From Porites lobata (lineage: Eukaryota; Cnidaria; Anthozoa; Scleractinia; Poritidae): DNA of 64,000 bases. Of this stretch, positions 36,012 through 50,300 are shown one piece after another. Within the stretch, counting starts at the first letter, position 1. The number at the start of each line of letters is the position of its first letter. The translations under genes were made by a program, and so were the position numbers. The stretch spans positions 837,501-901,500 of the forward strand of contig CALNXK010000162.1 in assembly GCA_942486035.1 (NCBI GenBank). Reading direction: 5' to 3'. The notes under the pieces are model-generated. The model was not told where the DNA came from, ran no database searches, and worked only from the letters and a program-made list of their open reading frames with translations.

Positions 36012-36355
36012 TAGCCTGTGAGCAAGCTCTCCGGGGCGCTCTGGCAAAAGAAAGGAAAGCTTGCAATTACGTCTCTGGAATTTGAATATCGGCATCGAAA
36101 AGGTCGATGCGAAATGCTGATTGGCGGAGATGACATTAGTAATGACGTCATTACCCTTGGAACGTGTTTTTCAATTTTTGTTTACATTCGCGCTTGTTTC
36201 CGCTTCGTGCTGATTATCGGAAAGTTGACAGCTCAGTCGACAGGGAAAGACAGGGGAATTGGAGGTGGAATTAAAATTCCAGAGACGTAGTTACAAGCTG
36301 CTCTTCCATTTCCCGCCCCGCCGCCTTAGTGCCCGGGGAGCTTGCTCGCAGGCTA
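36012..36355. mobile_element. MULE-type MITE with TAGCCTG ends
   Basis: Ends TAGCCTGTGAGCAAGCTC and GAGCTTGCTCGCAGGCTA are inverted. The 9 bases on each side (CTTAAGAAG and ATTAGGAAG) match at seven positions, fitting the 9-bp duplication of Mutator-like elements. It belongs to the same end family as 57437-57547 and 45166-45312. Confidence 0.6.
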
Positions 36356-36867
36356 ATTAGGAAGGGGCTGGAAAAGTACGTTGACAGAACTCCAAGAACA
36401 ACTAGCGTCAGGGTGCTCCAAAAAGTACTCTTCAGCTAACTCTTTGCTCCTTGAGGGCCATGGTTTGGACTCTGTGCTTCAGAGATTAAACAAGAAGGCC
36501 AAAGATTACAATAATTCTATAACAATAATAATAATAATAAGGAGAAAAAGAAGACACTGAAAAAAGAAGAAGAATTTCCACTACCTTTTGGGTTTCCTTA
36601 CCACTTAGCTTTTCGAACCATCCTATAACCTTGATAGCGCTCCTTTAAGATATTTTTACAAGTCTCTCGAGAAACATCAGCAAACAACGAAGAGAGGACA
36701 GTTCATATGTGTGGTTCGACGATGAAAACAGTGATGAAAATATATACAAGTTGGTATGTCACAGAAAATTTCAATGGATTTTTTTTTCTCCACGGAGATC
36801 AAAGTCATGAAACGATTCTCATTAGAGAGAGAATGAGAAAACTAAAATTTTATTACCAAATACGTTG

Positions 36868-37030
36868 GACAGTTATTACAAATTGCAACATCTATCAGTA
36901 ATCTTTTATATTACAAAGTGCGGCACGGTTTATTACAAATTGCGACAATAATTACAAAGTGTGATAAATTTATTAGAAATTAGGACAGGTATTAGGAGGT
37001 GCGATGATTATTACAAACTGCAACAGTATT
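36868..37030. repeat. Degenerate ATTACAAATTGCGAC repeat
   Basis: Six or seven diverged copies of a unit near ATTACAAA(T/G)TGCGAC occur at irregular spacing. It probably marks the end of an unclassified repeat. Confidence 0.45.
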
Positions 37031-37429
37031 ATACTTAAAACGTTCAATTTTATCTACCCAAAAACGTATTTCGAACTTTTTGTCTGTCATCTTTTCTATT
37101 CTTTAAACAAGTTTTTACCCTCTGCAACTCCCACTTATTTATGCCGCGCCATCTTGACGGGCAAGGTTTTGATCGGTCATTCTAAAGCCAAGTGCCTAAC
37201 CGTAGGTAAAGAGAAAATTCTTGAGATTAACTCCTCACACTTTTGTTCTCACTGTAATGTGCCCTCTCCCTCCCCAATGTTGAGCCACGCGTATTGAAGC
37301 ACTGGGACCATTGAAATACCCAAATCAACTCTGGGGAAGGGGAAACGCACACAAGTGTTTCAAGATTTTTGACGAGGATTGTTGATTATCATTTTATCAA
37401 ATTTTAAGGAAATGAGAAAAAAATTGCAA

Positions 37430-37925
37430 TTTATGCGTTAAGGCTGCATCTAAATATTTTTCTTTATGGAAAATGAATGTTGCATTCATTAAAACTCACA
37501 GCTAGAAATATATCGAATGGAAATACTCTTCGTTACGCTGAATCTGATAGGCATCTTCTACCGTCAACAGTAGATTTGGTATTCTAATGTTCAATGCTTC
37601 AAACCTCTGTATTTTTTTTTTACAATTTTTTTGTGCGGTTATACGCGTCACTTGAGAATTACCCTTTGGTGAAAGAAAAAAAAAATGATCACCCCAAACA
37701 TGTACAGAATTCTTTCTAATTGTAGTTGCTTCCTCTTTGTATACTTACTCGCTGTAGCCGTCTTCTTTCTTCTTTTGAGTAGCTGATAATACAATTCACC
37801 CCTTTTGCATTTACTTCGATAGAAATTTGGTCCTCGCATTGAGAGCCGATAAGCAGGTGAAATTTATGCAGCTTTCAGTAACTCCCATGATAATTACTTC
37901 TCCATTCTAAGTAAGGCTAGCGCAT
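37430..37925. repeat. Dispersed repeat family, copy B (partial)
   Basis: Shares blocks with copy C, for example ATGTTGCATT(C/A)AT, TCGAATGGAAATA and CAACAGT(A/G)GATTTGG, then ATGTACAGAA and GAAATTTATGCA. Shorter than copies A and C. Confidence 0.45.
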
Positions 37926-38385
37926 GTACCTAAATTTAATGACAGCCCAATGCGTTGAATAATATATGAATAATATTTACGTTTGTCTTTAAAAGTCATC
38001 TGACTTCTCAAGAAACAGTTTTATATCGGAACTGACAAGCCTGAGACTCTGAAAGCAGTTACTTAGTGTTGTCCTTATGTTGGTCGCCATATGTTCGTTA
38101 TTTGATCAAAGTTCCCCCATCAAATGTTTCCTAATATTTTACATGACAGTTGATTATTCCCCTCAATGGCCTCTTGTTTCTATAAGCAACTAGCAACAAA
38201 CAAGAATGAGAAGCGATATCGAAACAAATTTTTGGAACAATAAGGCCATGTCATGACACACCATTCTCCTTACCAGAGCTGTGATCTTTTTTATCAGCGC
38301 CACATACCGAGAGCTCTGGCTGGCGCCGATAGAAGCAGAAAATCCTTAAAATATATACGGACTTTGACTTTCTAGACCATATTCC

Positions 38386-38640
38386 CTAAGGAAAAGGGGT
38401 GGGGACTGGAGATGGCAGCCTGCGTAGCTGACGATTTCTTCCGGGTAAGCGAAAAAGAGCTGCCAGGTTTCGAAGGCGCCAGGGAGCAAGTAAAACGCTA
38501 AAAAAAGATAAGCATTTTCCTGTATTAGCTGGGTTAAACCCTCTGTAGGTCCCTCTGTAAGATTTTTGATCGATGTGAGAGAAGGTCCACTCTGTACTCT
38601 CATCAGGCACAGTCAAATTCATTATCAGATTCGCATTACG
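38386..38640 (-). pseudogene. Possible GPCR remnant (TM2 motif only)
   Basis: The minus strand reads LRNANLIMNLTVPDE, close to the TM2 motif (LIxNLTVADL) of the local receptors. It then loses similarity, and no other transmembrane segment is recognisable. A chance match cannot be excluded. Confidence 0.25.
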
Positions 38641-39094
38641 TAACTTACATCTTTTACTTTAATAATCGATGAGAGTTCAAGCGTTCACTTTAAAAATGAT
38701 AAGAGACTTGTAGACAGAAAGAAGGCAAAGATACGTCTTCTTCGGAGACGTTCACAAAGACGTTTACTTACCGTGGTTAGTATAACCTAACCCTAATTTT
38801 TTTTTTATTTAATGCCTATTTTATTTAATGCGTATGTATTGCACAGTAAATTTGAATATTACAACTGGTTTCCTTCCCAGCTGAATATATTGTTGTTTTG
38901 TTTTGCTTCGTTGTCTTTGTTATAGTTATTGTTATCTGTTTGTTTGTTTTTGCTGTTGTTCGAGTTGTCTCTATACATATAAGTGATGTCTATAAAAGAT
39001 GAGCGGTACAAAGTTACGCTGTAGAAGGAGGAGGTCTAGGAAGCTGCTCTTTGTATCCACTGAGCGTCAAAGAAAGTTCTTTTTGCTGGAGACA

Positions 39095-40535
39095 AGCCAA
39101 TGTAAAATACAAATTTGATCCCTAGGGGACCACCCTTAAAATATTTTCCAAACTGAAACATCCTCATAGCCCTCAACCGTAAATAATAAACGCCGTCCTA
39201 ACCCTCGGACGTACACGCAATTCATACCCCCACCGTGGCACAAGGGGAGTGGGGGGGGGGGAGGTTGAAGGAACCCCTCCCTGCAGTTTTTGATATGTTG
39301 CAGTATATATTTCGAAACGATTTTGCTTTTAGTGGAAAGCCTTTGATCTTCTCAACGAGATGAGGTATATTTTGTGGGTGGTGGCGCTGCTGGAGGCCTG
39401 TGACGGCACCAACAATGGTCGCCATTTTGGCCGCCATTTTGGATTTTACCAAGAATTAGAAATCAGGTTAAACCCCCTTTTGGTGCTTGAAACGTAAAAT
39501 AACACATAAATAAACACTTTCCATCATTTCATCCACAAGCTGTACTTTTATTGTTGAAAGAAGTTGAAAAACTTGCAATTTAATTCAAAAATGGCTTGAC
39601 CACCTGCTACGTCATATCTCGTAACCACAGTAGCTGACCATCACTAAACTTGTCAGGTGCTGATGTTTTATCGTCTAGGAAAAAAAACTCAAAAAAAAAG
39701 AGGGGGTGGCAAAAACCACCTCCTCCCCCACATCCCTCCACCTTGAATAATGTACGTCCCAGGGTTAAGAGTTTTTCCATGTTGGTTGTCATAGACACGT
39801 TTGACATAAACTGTCTAATCATCCTTCAATTCCAAACTACAGTTTAATAACAGGTGCTTTCACTACGCTCGCTTAAAAAAAACTGATAAACATGTTTAGC
39901 TTAGAAATATTAAACTCAGCTAGCTAATAGTGAGTTATTGGATAACGTCGACATGGAAAACAATTCGGCATAATGAATAAAAGTGCATAAAAAATTCTGT
40001 TTTTTGGACAGAAAATGTTGCATTAATTTATCCTTTTATTGGCGAGAGCAACTTATAATTTCGAATGGAAATATTCTCGTAACGTACGAACCTGAATTCG
40101 AAAGGATGGCATACCTTTTATCCTTATCAACAGTGGATTTGGATGTCTTTTTAGAGAATCGTAAATGAGTTAACATGGCAGAAATGAATTAATAACACTC
40201 CTTCCTCAGAATAACCATCACATGGGAAGTATCACTTAGCTATTACAGATAAACCGTCCTAATGATCGAATGATCGATAATCCCAAACATGCACAGAAAT
40301 GACTGCAGTCACTTAGCTTTTGATTAGAATAGTTTCTTCTTTTAGAATACTTACTCGTACTTTAGCCTTCTTCGTTCCTTATATGAGAAATTTTATGAGG
40401 AAACTCACATGCTTACATTCACTTCGCGATAAATTTGATTCCTGGATGGAGAACAGGTGAACGGGTGAAATTTATTCAACTCGAGCAAACATGAATTTAA
40501 TAATTACTTTTCCCTTTTAGGTGAGGCTTGCACAA
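39095..40535. repeat. Dispersed repeat family, copy C
   Basis: The longest copy of the family, colinear with copy A over more than 900 bases with many substitutions and insertions. No coding capacity seen. Confidence 0.55.
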
Positions 40536-40621
40536 TTTAATTTATGACAGCCCAGCGTTATATATGCCTTTCGAGAAGCAACTCATTACATAGAGCAAGC
40601 CAATAACCCACTTTCCATGTG

Positions 40622-40779
40622 TTAAAATTCTAACATGATTCCGAGGCTTTGTGATCATTTTTCTGAACTTGGTTTGGTTTTCTTTGTGCTCAAGTCTCTT
40701 CTGGGTATTTCGAGACAAAGAGTCGTGAAAAATTTTCAATTTTGTCGCTAAAGCCTCGGAGTCATGTTAGAATTTTAAT
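40622..40779. repeat. 158-bp foldback repeat
   Basis: TTAAAATTCTAACATGATTC at the left returns inverted at the right, with CCGAGGCTTT inside each arm. MITE-like; TTAA occurs at both ends. Confidence 0.55.
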
Positions 40780-43010
40780 ATATCGAACGTGGGCTAAACG
40801 ATTGGTTTTGGAGGCAGAACATTGACCTTCCGGTTGTCCACATGTTTCATTTTCCGTCACGTGCTCTCTCACGTGTCCTCACACTTCGCATGATAACTGA
40901 CAATAGGCAAACTTCGTATTCTCCTACGGCCCTGGGACATTTAGCATGATCGGCGAGGCTAATGCGCGTCAAAATACAAACAATCATAAGAAAATTGCGG
41001 CTCAATCGCTGGAAAACGATGGAAATCATGAAAACAGTAAGATTTCAAAGCTCAAACTTTACCAGTGCCGGCTCTGTTTCAAAGAACAAAACTGTGGGAA
41101 GATCTGGTCGTGCTAACAGAGAAATGAAAAAAAAAAATGAAAAAAGAAAAAAGCACAAGGCCAATAGACAATAGAAGAAGTAAGCTAATGAATTTTGTCA
41201 AAATTTCTATATTCGATTCATTTTAATTTTCATATTTCTTATCCATATCTTATCAGTTTTAGTCGAGTGTATATCTGTTAAATGGAGCAATTCATTGCCA
41301 AACTGCTCAGTATTTCCGTGTTTGCCGGCGTAAAGGTCTGTGTCCCACTTCTCGTCGAGTGACATGTGACAGAAAAAGCCTATTTCGATGAATGTAATTA
41401 GCTACATTTATAAGCTTAAATAAACTTTACTTTTTAAATCATCTTTTTTCATTTCGGTGGAAGAACCGTATGCTGAAAGTCATCCCCGTCCTCATAAATG
41501 ATTTTCCACCGAACGTACTTGTTCGGAGTTTCAAATACACAAGATTTATCTTTCATCCCCCCCGTTAGAAAATGTCAACTGAGAAATAGATGTTTTAACT
41601 CTCTGAATTGCAGGCTTTCCACACATAAGTAGAGACAGTTTCTGTGTACGTGTAACACAGCAACAAGCAAACGTGTGAAGCGTTACCTAAACAAATGTGT
41701 GAGACAGTGTGTGTCAGTACATATCGCTGCAAGAGCTCTGCTTCTTTAACAACTCCCCTCTGCCACATCCACCACAAACTTATAAACGAAAGTTACGGTT
41801 GATAAGGTTTTACTCGACAACTGTACTGTGAAAAGATAAAAAGTATGGCTAAGTGCCAGAGGCAATTTGGAAATGAGTTACTGTCCAATTCTACAACGGC
41901 TGAAAGTGAGACCTGGGACCCGTTCTTGAAAGTCCAGCTAACATTATGGAATCCGGAAAAAAAAACCACTCCGAAAACCGAATAACTGTGAAGTTTAGTG
42001 AACAGGGTTAGGAAATTGATTGAATCAAGTTTCAGGTCAGTTTGCTCATTATAATGACTCTAAATGGAAAATGATTCACCCAGTTTCCTAACCCTAATCA
42101 CCAAACTACAGGGTCATTCGGCCTTCGGCTTGTGCTTCCGCCGGATTCCGGGTTTTAGGCAAATCCTAAGGGGCCCGCTAAGTCGCCCGGTATTTGCACC
42201 CCCACCTCCCCCGCCGACCCACAAAACAAACAAACAAGCAAAACTTACGTTGTTGTTTACTTTATTCTATTTTTTACTCTGAGAATTTTCTTTTTATCGA
42301 CTAATACAAACTACTGATTTTCTTTTAAGTCCCTCTCAAAATGTTCTACGAACTCAAGAAGGCAGTTGCGTCTGTTATTCTTCAAAGGGGCCTTGTCACG
42401 AAACTCTATTCCTTAACACGACAATGCTTACTTCATTACAACTGCGGTTAGCTCGAGTCAGTTTAAAGTAAGCTGTACGACTTGAGGCCTGTTTGTCGTG
42501 TTTGCATTCAAGATCAAAGTTTCCATAATTTTCAAAATGAAACCGTGAAACTATTAACGAAGTTAACGAAGCAAAATTGACTGATTTGTGTGAAGAACTG
42601 CGCTACTATTCAACAGGTTTTAATTTTAAAATTTGCCTTCAGGCCCGAAAAAGACTTTGGAAAAACGGGCCCAAGGTTCCAAGCGGTCACATTGGCTAGT
42701 ATAGCGCGCGAGAAAGCCCCCCTTAAATATCCTACAATTTTAACACTACATATTTCTTAAAAATACTTTACTTAAGAAAAGTAGATAAATCTCTACCAGT
42801 ATAAATAAACGTTAAATAAATCCAGCGTTTCCGTACGATACGCAAGCATTTGATAATGTCACAAACATGTATGAAAACCCTACTAAAAATGCATTCCATA
42901 AAATATTTCGTAGATTGAATTTCCGTTTTTACATGCACTATTTAAAGGCTGACTGATGACATGATAAAAATGAATTCACAACGACTGAAATCGTTAAAAT
43001 ATCGCTAAAT

Positions 43011-43193
43011 AGGCCATTTGCACGATGACGTCATTTTACTACCACGACCAGAATCCTTCAGGTTTTGTTTTCTTATGCAAATTAGGGCTTTTGTTATTTA
43101 AACCTCGCAGGGATTACCGAATTTTAATATGAAAGTTAAAACGGAAAGGATTCTGGTCATAGTAGTAAAATGAAGCCATCGTGCGAATAGCCT
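43011..43193. repeat. 183-bp foldback repeat
   Basis: AGGCCATTTGCACGATGACG and its diverged inverse frame the unit; inner arms share TTTTACTAC and CAGAATCCTT. MITE-like. Confidence 0.55.
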
Positions 43194-43814
43194 TTCGAGG
43201 TCGGGTTACCATGGTAGCAATATTTCTGGATCCCAACAATCTTTCTTGACAGAGACGACCATTTGCACTGTCCAACGATGGTAGAAAAGTTTGGGCTAAC
43301 GTTTTGCTCCGGATTGCAATCATGCCCGGGAAAGCCATACATGTGAAACTTTGTTTATTTTTTCCCTACCACGAATTGCTGAGATCTGAAAATTTTGCTC
43401 CCATGATAACGTGACGTAACGGCTTCTCCTCTCTATTGTTCACTCCACAATTGACCTTTAATTTGAAAATAAGTAAAAAGGTTAAAAACTACCAGCGAAT
43501 GCCATCACGATTGTAAGAAACGTATTTCTTGATACTCGTAGAAATGGAGGTGTGCGGTTGAGAACACTCGGTACATTGTTCACAGTTACAAAAAGCGCTC
43601 TGAATGAAGTAAAATCGTTTCCGTAGAAAAAACCTACAAAGACTACTACCGCTACTTATAACTACAAATTGATGGTCAAGATTGATGATTAGTGAGTTGA
43701 CCTTAAAAGGAACTGTTACTGTTACAACAAATTGACGTCAGATATGAATAAGTTCACACTCCCTTAAGCAAAAGGGGTGAAGAGGTAAACGTAAACAAAT
43801 AAAATAAAAACAAA

Positions 43815-43827
43815 AATAATAATAGTA

Positions 43828-43860
<33 letters not shown>

Positions 43861-43874
43861 ATAATAATAATAAC
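43815..43874. repeat. (AAT)n microsatellite, interrupted
   Basis: Repeats of AAT with GTA and CAA interruptions. Confidence 0.9.
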
Positions 43875-44319
43875 AAGAAAAACATGGATTCGCGAACGGA
43901 ATAAAAAATAAAACAAACAATTTAACAACCAACAAAACAAAACAAAACGCTTTAGGCCTACCAAGCGCAACGAGACTGACTTTTCTTTCCTTGAACCTGA
44001 GTTGGTTGATTCCATGAGAGGATAATTATCCCCTCTTGTTGATTCTTAACAAGTAATCACGTCATATCTCACAATGTAGGATTCTCTTCATCAATAGGCA
44101 ACTGCCGAGTTGCTCCAAGCCTCTGTTTCAACTCGAGGTTAAGCGTAAAGCCATTGATATGAAAATGATTTTTTGGTTCCTATGGAAATGAAAAACACCT
44201 TTGCACTTGACCTCGTTTTGAAAATGTGATTTTTTGGGGACTCGGAAACGGCCCTTTAAACGTCAATTTGTTGTTACAGCAGAGAATTGGTACACTGCAC
44301 CGGTACTACTTAAATCAAT

Positions 44320-47300
44320 CTACATGACAATGTTATAGTGTCTATCGTCTTCCGCTACAAGAGTCACCATGGGCGTGTACTTTGACGCGTCATCTAAAGA
44401 AGGGTAATACGCTATAAAATCCTCCTTATCTACTTGAGAAGGACGAATAACTTGTATGACTACTCCAAGAGTGTATCCAAGCAAACACATCTCCACCTAG
44501 AGACAACAAAGCATTGTTAAAACACGGGTAATCTATATAAAGTTGAACCTCCACTGACAGGCATCTCTCTACAACGACCACTTTCCTCTGTACCCAAGGT
44601 GGCCATTGTGGAGAGGTGCAACTGTATAAGGTCTAAATCACAAAATGTTCTATCTATGGCCTTGTCCAACAAGTGTTTATTCAAATTGCTCAGTAGTGGT
44701 AGTATCCTAACGGTACCTCAGTGTAAGGACTAGGTCCTAGCGGTAGGTTCCACTTCCGTTGGGCGTGCTTAGGCCAGAGTAGCTGGCGAGATTTAGCACG
44801 CGCAACTGTCACATTTAACGAGTTTCCTCTGGATTTTATGTCTGATTCAAAGAACATTTATAGTACACATGCAGGCAAGGGTGGAGCAGTGGTGAGAGCA
44901 CTCGCCTCCCATTAATGTGACGCGGGTTCAAATCTCTGCGACGATGCCATATATGGGTTAAGTTTGTCGTTGGGTCTCTCCCTTGCTCCGAGAGGTTTTC
45001 CTCCCGGTTCTCCTGTTTTCCTCTTTCCTCAAAAACCAACTCTTCAAAATTCCAATTTGAAACGCACGGACACATTAATTTTAAGAACTCTAAATAGTTT
45101 CACGAGTAAACACATTACAACCATTTTTACAAGGGATGTTGTGTTTATGGTTTAGCGTTACTGTTAGCCCTCCATTTGAGGGAGTTGCGAGAAGTCACGC
45201 GAGAGCAGCACGCGAAAGGAGACGGGAGTGCGAGGGGCGCCCTAGTTGCTCGGTCACGTGTTCTCTCGCGGCTTGCTACACTCGCTATAAATGGAGGGAT
45301 TGCTCGCAGGCTGTTACTATGCATACTTTGCTAAGCTCACCTGTTCCAGTCCTCCCGTGTCTCCCGTTCTGTTTAAATGATTAATTAACAAGCCCCGCGG
45401 CGATTCAGATGAGTCACGGGCAAACAATAGCATCGCAAATACAGGAATATCTTCCCCACGGCTGAGCATTGAATACAAGTGAACAGCGGCATCATACATC
45501 AACAGTTTGGTGGCCTCAAGGATCTTAAATTCTTCAGTTTCATGGTTGAGCAAGGACAGAGTAGATTCTATTCTTTCTGGTTGGCCAGGGAGGTCACATA
45601 TTTTGCTGGTCTGTAAAGTAAATTACAATCACATGACACGTTTATGAATGGAAATTAATGAAATGACACACACGTTGGACATCCACTCTAGAAAACTAGC
45701 TGCACATGTCCATATACATTTTTGAAAAGCAAGAGGTTCAAATATCATTTATGTTGTACCTGGTTGCTGAAAAAGACCAAGAATTTCTCTAGGGTGGTTC
45801 TTATTTCCTTCTTTGGAACAGGTAATCTGTTGGCAAAGCTCCACTGGTCAAGAAAAGAATGTGAAGTACAGATCTGCAAAAGAGAAAAGCTCATGCTCAA
45901 ACTCAGACTATAGGTTGAAGTGTAGATTTGGACGACACTTCCTGATTCAGGCAGTGCAGTACATGATGCTTTGCAACACACAAACCTCAGAACAAAAAGT
46001 GCCATAAATCATTAGTTGTTAGGCTGCAAAGACTTTCAAACAAGAAATAATTTAAAGCAAGAAAGAAAGACAGAAAGAAAAAGTAATTGGGGCAATTTCA
46101 AGCAAAATTTTGACTCAGATGACAAAACCACATGTACCCTTCCTAGTAGCAGACCTGTGAGGACCAGACCAATGGAGTGGTAAAAATCTCAAAGGAATGA
46201 AAAGATCAGTTTATTTACTCACTAAACAAGTCTACATGTAATTATGAAAACATAACACACCACAATCCTTGAGGTGACCTTTTCTCAAAACAAGACATAA
46301 ATACAGTGGAACTTTGGTTAATACAAACACCAAGGGAACACGCCATAGTGTCCTCATTAACCAACTGTTAAACTAAACTGTCAGGTGTTGACAAAACTGT
46401 CCACTATGAATGAGTGTCCATATTAAGTGGGTGTCTGTAAAGTAGGGTTCCACTTTACCATAAGTATATTCAAGGCTGTGCTCTAAGAAAAATTGAAGGG
46501 AGCCCAGTGGCTCTGAACCTCTGAAATCCAGGGTGCCCAGCATATGATTTCTATGAAAAAACTAAGATTTTCTAGTTGCCTGGGAGCAAAAGTTGGGTGC
46601 CACTAGGCCACTAGGTGCTGCTAGGGCACAGCCTTGACATTATCAAATTAATTTTATCAGTTTGTAAGACCAAAACCTTGTCATGAGAAACACAATTAAA
46701 TACCACAAAGACACACGTGTTTTATCTCAATAACATAGCATGCAAAAAAGATGTTCAGAGTAATAAATCAGCTATTACAGACATTTGACTGCACTTCTAA
46801 ACCACAAAGCTGGGCTCACCTTTTCAAGTTTAGGCTTCTTATCACATGTAGCTGTAAACAAATTCAATACAGGGAGTTTTCCAGCTAACACCTGAAACAG
46901 CACTGCTCTTATTGCACAGTAATTATCTCCTCTTATTTGACGAAGATGGTGACACCCGGTAAGTGATGATATGCGACCATATCCCTGCAAAATACACACA
47001 GAACTTGAATGAACACTGTACATGTACCTACAGCTACTTACAGTAAACCTGCTGTACTTTGTTCTTGCTACATTAACAATATTGGACAAGGCTGAGAATG
47101 GTACATATGTTTGAATGAAGCATTCTGCAGATTGTGGGAAAACACAATCTAGTAGTGACTTAATACTACCTTCCATGGTTTTTTCAACTTTTGACAGGGA
47201 CCAGTTAGCAAATATCCATCAATACCACAAGGAAAAAACACTTTAATCACAGTAAATTTGCCAAGTTTGCAACATCGCAAAATTACGATGATGCTTTGCC

Positions 47301-50300
47301 TCAGCATGTACGGTGGGGGACAACCACCATACAAACAATAATAATAATAATGCCTTTAATTAATGAGCATAACACTAAATAGCCCAAGGCTAATAAACTT
47401 GTGGCCCTCAAAACTACTGAACATCTGTAGAATTTCTCCACCTTAAGGAGCATCTTTGCTGGCCTTTGAAGTATCACCTTTAAACTTGGTAAGTTTACTC
47501 AGTTCACTATCTCCAGCAGTGTTGATGGATATATTTTGCTTACTTAAAGTTACTTGAAGGAAAAGTAACCATGTGACCAAGGAAAAGGTAGTAACTATGT
47601 GAATGGTTACCTTTTTCATAGCAGTTGAAGTAGGCGTGTCACTTTTCCATTCTCTTAATGCATAGTCCTTAATTGGTACAGGCTCACCAACAGAAACAAG
47701 AGGCTTTAAAGCCTTGTCATCACTCAAGCTGTCAGGTTTAAAAGCATTTTCTTCATTATCAGTCTCATAATCCCCATCGTAACTATCAGTCTCTCGCTTG
47801 TCATGTGACCAAACTTGGTCAAGCTCTTTTGAGAGAGTACTTTCATTTTCAAAGTCATCACTGCTTGTATATCCCGTATCATGGTGACTTTGAACCTCAG
47901 CAAGTGGCCGCTCATCATCAATGTCTTCTACAGGGTGACGGTTTATGTCATCTGAGTCTGTCTCACAAACCTCCCCATCAGTGCACAGGGAACCCAGGCT
48001 ATAGAAGCACTGAGGCTTGGGCAATGTGATTCCACATTGGGCACAAACTACCTCAGTTTTTGAGGCATTAGCCACGATATCATTAACAACAGAATTTCTG
48101 TGCGAACAAGCACTACTTGACTCTTTCTCACTTGATGTAGATATTCTGTCTTTTTTCCTACGTGTCTTACTCTTAGAATCCCGAAGAATGTGATCTAAGC
48201 TGTCACAATTATTGTCCAAGAGATTACTGTCAACATTGAAACTTTCATTGTTTGATGAAGAACAAATGGGTGACTTTTTAAAAGGGTTAAAGGATCCAAT
48301 GCTAGTGTCACATTTTTCACCGAGTTCACAATGTGACAAACTGCTGTGTGAATCATTTAAATCATATTTTTCTTTTGCCTCACTCTTCATGGACATAGGT
48401 TTCTTTTGATATTCACCATCCATTGCTTTCTCAACAAAATTCTCTGAAAGACAGCGGTGAGACAACAAAGATTCTCTCTCATGGGACACAACATGAGTCC
48501 CTCCCACCCTTTCACCAAACAAGCTGGGCCGTGTTTGGTTCGAATTCATTTGATACAACCGCGGTCTCATAGTGTGTTTGTTAGATGCCTTTGGCCATGA
48601 CTGAGCTCCGCTGGCTTTCGATTCAATGTCCTTAGAAGCAGAGATATTTGCTGCAACTTCAGTTAAGTCATCTTTAGTCTCCTTTTTATCACAGATATCT
48701 CCTTTATCATCTCCACTGAATATTATGTTTGCCTCTGCCTTGTCATCAGGCTCTGGACCACAGCCCTCACTTTCTTTGCTAGGAGATTGTGGATTATTTT
48801 TCTTAAAGACCACTTTAACCTCTACAATTTTCTTCATTTCTGGCAACGGAGACCTTTGGCTACGAGGCTTGTTGATTGAAGTAATGGCATCACATAAGAA
48901 ATTTCTCTGCACATAAGTCTTGCTATTAAGTACAGGTGAAAACGACTTCAATGGTAGAGGTGAATGTCTTTGTCTTTTAGGGGGACTTCCTGTCTGTCCG
49001 TCTGCAAATCGCTAAAAAGAGGAATAAACCAAAAAACTATAAACATGTATTAATAAATCAATATGGTAAACCAGAGTCCCGAGCTGCAACATGTAAAACA
49101 AAAGACGACAACATGTAGAACTGCAGTTAAAGTCTCCAATTTGGCCACCCTCCTGTGTTTAGCGTTTGTGTGCCAACCCATAGTGCTTTTATTGATTGCA
49201 CATGCATATGGTATTTCTAAAGCAAAACTGAGATAAAAGTTTGGATGAAATGGTATTTTAAGCACCATTTTATAATGAATATTGCAAATACACTCTGTGT
49301 AATTCGTCTCATCTACTCTGGTTGTCCAAGGCTATAACTCTATAAAATGTCAGGAGTATCTCCAAATCCAATTGCAATAGTTGGGCAGCCGTTTTATCTA
49401 TCTCAAACCGCTCATGAATGTAGCATTGCATTAAGTGTCCTTTGTTCTGCTGGCCACCAATGTTTTATTTCTTGCCACCCTTCTATAGTTTTTCAAGTTG
49501 CAAAAAGGTGAATTTGAAAAACATTGTGCTTGCAGCATAGTACAGAGGTAAGCATTTCACATTGGTTTGAGTTATTGGGAGTCACTTATACAAGACATAC
49601 AAAGCTGCTACAATGTCTCTGATGTTCTTAACAAAGAAATTACCTTGACTCCTTTACTAAAACTAGTTTCCATATAACAATTCAGAACAACTTTGGTAAG
49701 TGATGAACTGTACATTTTTCCTGCATTTCTGTCAAAGCATTCTTCTCAATTGATACACTGTTTATTTATGGCCCACCAATCATCCAGAATGTACAAACAA
49801 CCATGTGATGCTCATGGGTATTTCTTTTTTACCTACACTGTCCTGATGTACTTTGAACATTTTGGAACATCACAGTGAATTTTAAGTTTCACCCAAGGCT
49901 CAGATTTTATGTCGGCTCAGAGCCTTTGATTGTACTTTTGGGTTTACTAAATATTCAAATGGATTTATGTTTAAGTTTGAACTTTCTCACAACATCTTCT
50001 CAAATACAGTGTATATCCAAGCATTAGACTCTAGCACACTTTTGGTCATTTGAACTCTAGTGTAAAATTAGCATAGCAAAACAGGACACATTAAGATAGC
50101 ACCCTGTTATGCCCCACTACAAGGCTTTTGTTTAGACATGACAATTGACAGTAGTATCCATGGACAAAGATGGCCACAGCTGCATATAGAGACAGTATAC
50201 AATCAACCCTCAACAAAATACAACCACTTAAGTGCCTGATCAAAGTCCAAATTATTATTCAGGTTAAAATTTTTCAACCAGGCTACATGTATGTTGATTC

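Noticed and set aside
39222..39452. Minus-strand ORF with KMAAKMATIVGAVTG as a gene
   Set aside because: The region is a repeat copy containing the AAAATGGCGGCCAAAATGG dispersed motif, with no wider support.
44836..45075. Minus-strand ORF with the peptide RRRDLNPRHINGRRVLSPLL as a protein gene
   Set aside because: This is the usual artefact of translating a tRNA-derived SINE; the B box is visible on the other strand.
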